A model generated the notes under the pieces. The model ran no database searches, was not told the DNA's origin, and saw only the letters and a program-made list of their open reading frames with translations. This document shows, piece by piece, positions 59,401 through 64,000 of a DNA stretch of 64,000 bases (position 1 is the first letter of the stretch; each line of letters begins with the position of its first letter). This DNA is from Isoetes taiwanensis (lineage: Eukaryota > Streptophyta > Lycopodiopsida > Isoetales > Isoetaceae). A program made the translations under genes and the position numbers. Location of the stretch: NCBI GenBank assembly GCA_021234155.1, contig JAJEKV010000005.1:6305216-6369215 (forward strand), read 5' to 3'.

Positions 59401-60720
59401 GAGGCGATGACCGAGTTTGCAAGGATTGCCCTGCCAGCTTTGGAAAGGAACTTTGAGTTAAGAGTGTCGACTTTGTTGACCAAGACTAGGATTCACAATG
59501 GCTAGATATTTTTGCATTTTAGTTGTCCACTTTCGCCTCACTTCCCTTTCAGCATTTGCCTTCAAGACATCAACTTCTGAAATGTTTTCATGATTTGATT
59601 TTATGTAATCCTCAATGTCCTTAACCATTGAAGCCTGCATCAATGGATTCTTAGTGATTAGTTTATTGAATCTTAAACAGCAAAAGAAATATAACAGCAG
59701 AAACAACATTAAACTTACGTTATATAATATCTTTGCATAGGCCAATCTTGTGAGAGGATACTAAGGCTCGTTTGACCCTATCATTTCCCTTGTCCTCTGT
59801 GCTTTTAACTCAGTGGGAGATAATTCCTTCATATACTTATCTGGTTTAGCAGTAGCAACTCTGTGCACAATCATTAGTGTATCTTGTAGACTTGTACGAA
59901 CAACACCAATCTCGTTCAGTCTACAACAAGCAATTTCTGGAAATGAGCAAGAATTATTTGTATATAAGAATAGAAAAGCTAAAAAACTCACAAGTTTATT
60001 CTGTTCATTGCAGCAACTAGTGTTGTCTCGTTCGGCTCGTCGATGTTTATAAAATCAGCACGAACACAAATATGTTTGGATTTGACATGTTTGTATGTAC
60101 TGTTGATTTCAGACATCCATGCCTCAGTTCGATGGTTGCCATCCCAGCAAAGAAACATTCTACCACGCAAATCTGACCAGTCCTTGTTATGTACCAATGA
60201 CTCTTCAAATGCCTTATTCACTTCTTGCCAATACGGGTCCCAACCATCACGTCCTCATCGGTCACTGGAATAACATCACCTTTTGCTGTAGCCATAGATA
60301 AAATGAAGTTCCCCTTGGACTTCACATAGCCATCCTGTCTGAAGGTATCTCTTAGTATTTGTGATCTTGAACCCACTTTGCGGAACTCCTCATTTATTCT
60401 GTATCCTTCTTTAATGCTAGTGCATCCAAGGTTTCCGAAATCACTTCCACAGTAAAAGATGCAGATAAGTCACCAAGAACGTCATCATCAGATCCTAAAC
60501 TTTGCCCTTTTTTCTGTCCTTTTTCTTTTCTGTTTGCTCTAGTCTTATCTGCAGTATTGTTATCTTTCTCAATAAGTGCTGCTCCCTCTTCTTCTTCCAT
60601 AATGAATGTACTGTCATCCAACTGCATATCAATATTTCCTGCCTCTTTGTCTATGTCTCTAGTGCATCTGCTAGTGTCTTCTATTGTCTCTACTACATCT
60701 GCAGTAGATTCAAAGGACAT
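56499..60720 (-). pseudogene. Gene with ParB/Srx-like DGNHR motif, split by a LINE
   Basis: Minus-strand pieces in order: an acidic/basic N-terminal region (60720-60394, DDDVLGDLSASFTVEV); a block with SRSQILRDTFRQDGYVKSKG; GWDPYWQEVNKAFEESLVHN; then MFLCWDGNHRTEAWMSEI and VRADFINIDEPNETTLVAAM (near 60221-59990). Further blocks are CRLNEIGVVRTSLQDTLMIV, EREVRRKWTTKMQKYLAIVN and, after the LINE, NVWLRHVTTKDLESKGVNVT down to a Trp-rich C-terminal part with a basic stretch (56499). The DGNHR core resembles ParB/sulfiredoxin-fold proteins (inference). Frame changes near 60400 and 60260 and the LINE make it inactive as read. Whether it is a host gene or part of a transposon is open. Confidence 0.5.
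57542..59481 (-). mobile_element. 5'-truncated LINE insertion with 15-bp target duplication
   Basis: Flanked by perfect direct repeats AAGACTAGGATTCAC (57527-57541 and 59482-59496). Only a short T-run at the left edge (57542) marks its 3' end. It encodes the region after RT (LSKAGRAILANSVIAS, MGGLGIINIEKHATALAAKY), a zf-RVT-type region (KAFIWQLWHRSLATNCKRFS, CPRCL), and a C-terminal tail (58218-57865) with CDCTCSCALQPELKREFICQ. It interrupts an exon of the DGNHR gene: the interrupted protein reads through once the LINE and one copy of the duplication are discounted. Confidence 0.95.
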
Positions 60721-61110
60721 GGCCAGACTTCGATGTATCTGACGACCTCTTGGCTTTCTTTTTGGAGTGACGAGTCTAGTAGGCTACAAATCTGGTTTAC
60801 TGTTCCTTGTTTCTACCATAACAGAGGCCACACTGCAAGAAAACACAATTCATTTGATTAGTGACAAGGGACAAAATTTCTATTCAACATTCTGTTTTTT
60901 AAAATAGAAGATGACAAAAGTTTTGTTTAATATTCTGTGTTCTGGAACAGCATAGGACAATATGTTCTACAACATAATATGACAATGTGTTCTTGAAGAA
61001 GACAAAAGACAACTAAAATCTGATAAAATCTGATATGTTCTGGATTCAATATGAACATTCAATATCCAAAAATGGATATTCAATATGTTCTGAATATGAA
61101 CATTCAATAT

Positions 61111-61460
61111 GCAACGGTGCCGTCCCCTTGTATTGGATGGCAGTACCGTCATTTGAAATGTGCTGTTCTTGAATCGAATGTGCTGTCATTTCCATCCAAT
61201 ATGCCTGTCATCAAATGTGCTGTCATTTCCAACCAATATGCCTGTCATTTCCATCTGATTTAAAATGAGATAAATTATTAGGCAACGGTGCCGTCCCCTT
61301 GCATTGGCTGGCAAAATGTTCTAGAAGAATGGCCTCGGCTGGAAGAATGTACTAGAAAAATCTGTTACAAAAAAATGGCAACGGTGCCGTCCCCTTGCAG
61401 AGTTCCTGAGTGTTTCTTAGAGTTCCTGAGAGTTTTCAAGGGCAACGGCGCCGTCCCCTG
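61111..61460. repeat. Four dispersed copies of GGCAACGGTGCCGTCCCCTT
   Basis: Copies at 61111, 61281, 61377 and 61441 share GCAACGG(T/C)GCCGTCCCCT, each containing the palindrome ACGG-(T/C)G-CCGT. Spacing is irregular (about 170, 96 and 64 bases). Non-coding, between the DGNHR gene and the transposase gene. Confidence 0.9.
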
Positions 61461-61847
61461 CTCTAGTTTCAAATAAAAAACAAACATCAATACTTACAGT
61501 CCTTGAACCCGGAGCCGGATATTGGAGCATGATTTAAACCCTGCAGCATGATTTAAACCGGATTTAAACCTGGAAGCCCGGTTCTAAGCTATCCCATCTG
61601 CTCCGGCTTGGTATCAGAGATTTCGGCTTCGATGTTGCAGCAATGTAAATCCGGCTTCCACGTTTCAAAAAATACCAAGGCTTCGATGTTTCAGAAAAGA
61701 GTTTGACGTTATGACATGAAATGTAAATATGTTTAAGATGTACAATATTATTGACGTTATTGTAAATATGACATGATATTTAAGATGTTTAAGGGTATAC
61801 TTTATGTTTAAGATTTTTACAGGTATACTTCGTGGGTACCACTAATT

Positions 61848-62011
61848 TAACATGTAAACTAATTTAACATGTACACTAATGTAATATGTAGACTAATTTA
61901 ACATGTACACTAATTTAACATAGCAAATATGACCTTGATACGAAGAAGGATATATACACTACTTTAACATGTAAGATAGCAAATCTGACCTCGATACGAA
62001 GAAGGATATAT
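61848..62011. repeat. Short tandem repeats (AATTTAACATGTACACT) and a 35-bp duplication
   Basis: About five imperfect copies of a 17-18-base unit CTAATTTAACATGTACA at 61848-61921. Then AGCAAAT.TGACC.GATACGAA followed by GAAGGATATAT appears at 61922-61955 and again at 61977-62011. Confidence 0.9.
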
Positions 62012-62309
62012 ATCATCGACAACAACAAGTAAGCGCCCAAAGCAAAAGCATAACAAAAGCAATTGATATATATACTGATTTTAATGGTCGTTGCTAAGTA
62101 GCCGTTTTATTTTTAAATAACATAACGTGTAATCTATAATGTGATTTCCTTTAAATTATGCTAAACTATAGGATCATTATTATTTACGAAAACGTCCGTA
62201 TATTACGGCTCGATCTTCGTGAATGCTTTGTATTAAAAAAAAATAACGGTCCTTGAGCTTTGTATCAACTTGCGGGAATTGTTTTCGTAGGAATTTGCAT
62301 AAGTGAGAA

Positions 62310-64000
62310 ATGGATGCCGTGCTTAGCATGACTTCTCCAGGCAAACTGCAATCTATGGAGTTACCATTTGATGTCAATGGTATTTGCCTTGTGAGTAACA
62401 GTGAGAGGTCAATGTTCGATTACTTGATCACAAATGGTAGCAATAGTAAGCTGAAGAGTTGGGCACTAGAGGTCGGAAGATCTGTAAGGGTGAACCATTT
62501 GCCAGAGTTTTATAATGGTACTGTAGTTTACGAGCTCCCAACTAAAAAAAATGTTCGAAGCCCATGTCAGGAATGGAACAGAACATGGATCCTCATGTTT
62601 GGTTAGACCCTTCTCATATAGTTGTTCCAAGTTTTCCAGGCTGTGTGAAATTGGCCCATTGTTGTGGCCACTTACAATGCAAGAATATGAGTTGTGAATG
62701 TTTATTGGGAACAGGGAAACCAAATGAGGTGCAATGGAGAGGAACCTTAAGGAACACACCATTTATAGGAGAACTATCTACAGTCAATGGTTCCCTTAAT
62801 TGTATATTTTGCAGGGAACAACCAGAATGCATAAGCCAGTGCACATGCAAAATATATTATTGCTTTCCAGATAATACAAGTTTTACGAGGTTGGCCTTTC
62901 ACATCGGAAGTCATGAACATCCTATCAGAGTAGCAGAGTCAAGAGAAAGTATGTATATGGCCAAAGCACTTTTGAACACTAGAGGTGCAAATACACCATC
63001 AACTATGAAGGGAGCCCGAGAAACACAACACGATCTTGCAATGGATTTTGTGAATGGTAATATAATTTCTGAAGACGAAATCTCGGCTTTTCAAACAATG
63101 GACTCTGCGGGTGTGGATAGATTTCTTCAAAAACTTGAAACATTGAATAATCAACGAAGGTATTGTATTAAATTTCACGATTTATATCCAATGTCTTTAC
63201 CTGGCGTTTATCATTAATTTTGGAAATTCAGATTACGAAGGTGGATTCATAAAGTTAAAGCTTAGAACAAGAAAGGAGGGGATGAGTTTTCTCAAATTTT
63301 ATATTTGAAACAACATAGCAGATACCAGTACTTCCACGGTATTTCCTTACCAGTTACATGATGACGATAATGAAACATGTTATATCTTCAAGATGTCCAC
63401 CGTCGGGCCTGGCTCAGGAGTAGATTTAGTAAATAGAATGCGTCCAGGTGGGGATTTGGAACATAGTTGGGTTCATTTTGATCATGTGAAATGTATTCCG
63501 ACTTGGACAACGTTGGGGTGTCTTGTCTATGATCCAAAGTAAGTTGTTTCTTTTTATTTTGATCCAAAATAAGTTGTATATTTCATTTTTGTAATTCCTT
63601 TCATGTAGGATAAGGTCTCTACAGATATTGCCTTGTGTGACATGAAAACTGAAGATTACATTGCACAAAGACTGTTTTGGGAAAAACTAAATAAGGTGAT
63701 GGAGGGCAAAGGTTTTCCGGCAGCTGAATTTAGGAAATTTATGGCCGATGAAGCACAGGCTAACTGGACAGCAGTACGAGATGTGTTCAATAATGGTCAG
63801 GAAATTTTAGGTGGAGAACGCTCATGTCAATTTCATTTTGAGCAGTGCTTGCAACGTCACACAAATAAATACATTTATGAGGCCTACCGTATCCAGCATC
63901 TGGATTTATGTAGGAAATGGAGGAATGCAGAAACTATTGAAATTGCAGAAGATATTTATCATGAAATCATTGATTGGTGGCCTGGAAAAGCCGACGAGGT
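62310..64000 (+). pseudogene. DDE-type (MULE-like) transposase gene, decayed, runs off the window
   Basis: The plus strand shows a Cys-rich N-terminal region (CCGHLQCKNMSCECLLG, CIFCREQPECISQCTCKIYY), a helical middle (DLAMDFVNGNIISEDEISAF), then a transposase-like part. That part has MRPGGDLEHSWVHFDHVKC, IPTWTTLGCLVYD, a 70-bp GTAAGT..TGTAG intron (63539-63608), IALCDMKTED, FRKFMADEAQANWTAVRDVF and SCQFHFEQCLQRHTN. The Asp-containing FMADEAQANW and the Cys/His block fit a Mutator-related DDE core (from memory of related plant transposases). Frame changes near 62560 and stops near 63218 and 63310 make it a pseudogene. The 3' end lies beyond the window. Confidence 0.6.

Overview
The window is plant nuclear DNA: spliced genes with GT..AG introns, tRNA-Met-type primer binding sites next to LTRs, and a dense mix of LINEs, Ty3/gypsy and Ty1/copia remnants, a Helitron end and MITE-like elements. 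The one clear, complete host gene encodes a VAL/HSI2-type B3 repressor on the minus strand (2372-7951, 12 exons, 973 codons). The repeat-rich setting, the LINE families with unusual C-terminal tails and the transposase family at the right end suggest a fern or another seed-free land plant. That placement is an inference and is not proven by the sequence.

Layout. 1-1141: LINE remnant. 2372-7951: VAL gene. 8-14.6 kb: mostly non-coding, with diverged duplications, ending at a Helitron-like 3' terminus (14661) set in a broken copia integrase (14662-15380). 15.8-17.4 kb: gypsy LTR, followed to 22.6 kb by a decayed interior that contains a MITE. 23.4-24.7 kb: LINE reverse transcriptase. 24.8-25.4 kb: CACTA-like element. 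30-32 kb: an unrecognised, probably decayed spliced gene next to a cluster of CACGC..GCGTG palindromes and a large hairpin. 34.0-37.25 kb: gypsy LTR, polypurine tract and an integrase tail with a chromodomain. 37.25-39.3 kb: LINE. 39.5-39.9 kb: hAT-type MITE with an 8-bp target duplication. 44-45 kb: gypsy RNase H and an LTR fragment. 45.2-46.7 kb: broken HAD/NIF phosphatase gene abutting a CACTA end. 49.2-49.6 kb: solanesyl diphosphate synthase pseudogene fragment.

The standout is 50.7-55.4 kb, on the minus strand: a 1.64-kb LTR, a primer binding site (TGGTATCAGAGC) one base inside it, a leader, and then a reading frame of 376 codons that is a giant histone H3-like protein. It begins [10 protein letters not shown], identical to residues 1-9 of the H3 tail after the initiator Met. 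It continues through about 260 residues of highly charged, non-histone sequence and ends in a complete H3 core (alpha-N helix plus histone fold). An in-frame TGA at codon 75 lies in a possible 54-nt intron. A second unknown ORF follows. The related LTR copy at 34.0-35.7 kb belongs to an element whose integrase ends in a chromodomain, so a retrotransposon family with both a chromodomain and its own histone H3 is a realistic hypothesis.

55.4-60.7 kb: a LINE tail, then a minus-strand gene with a ParB/sulfiredoxin-like DGNHR motif, split by a LINE with a perfect 15-bp target duplication. 62.3-64.0 kb: a decayed transposase gene running off the end of the window.
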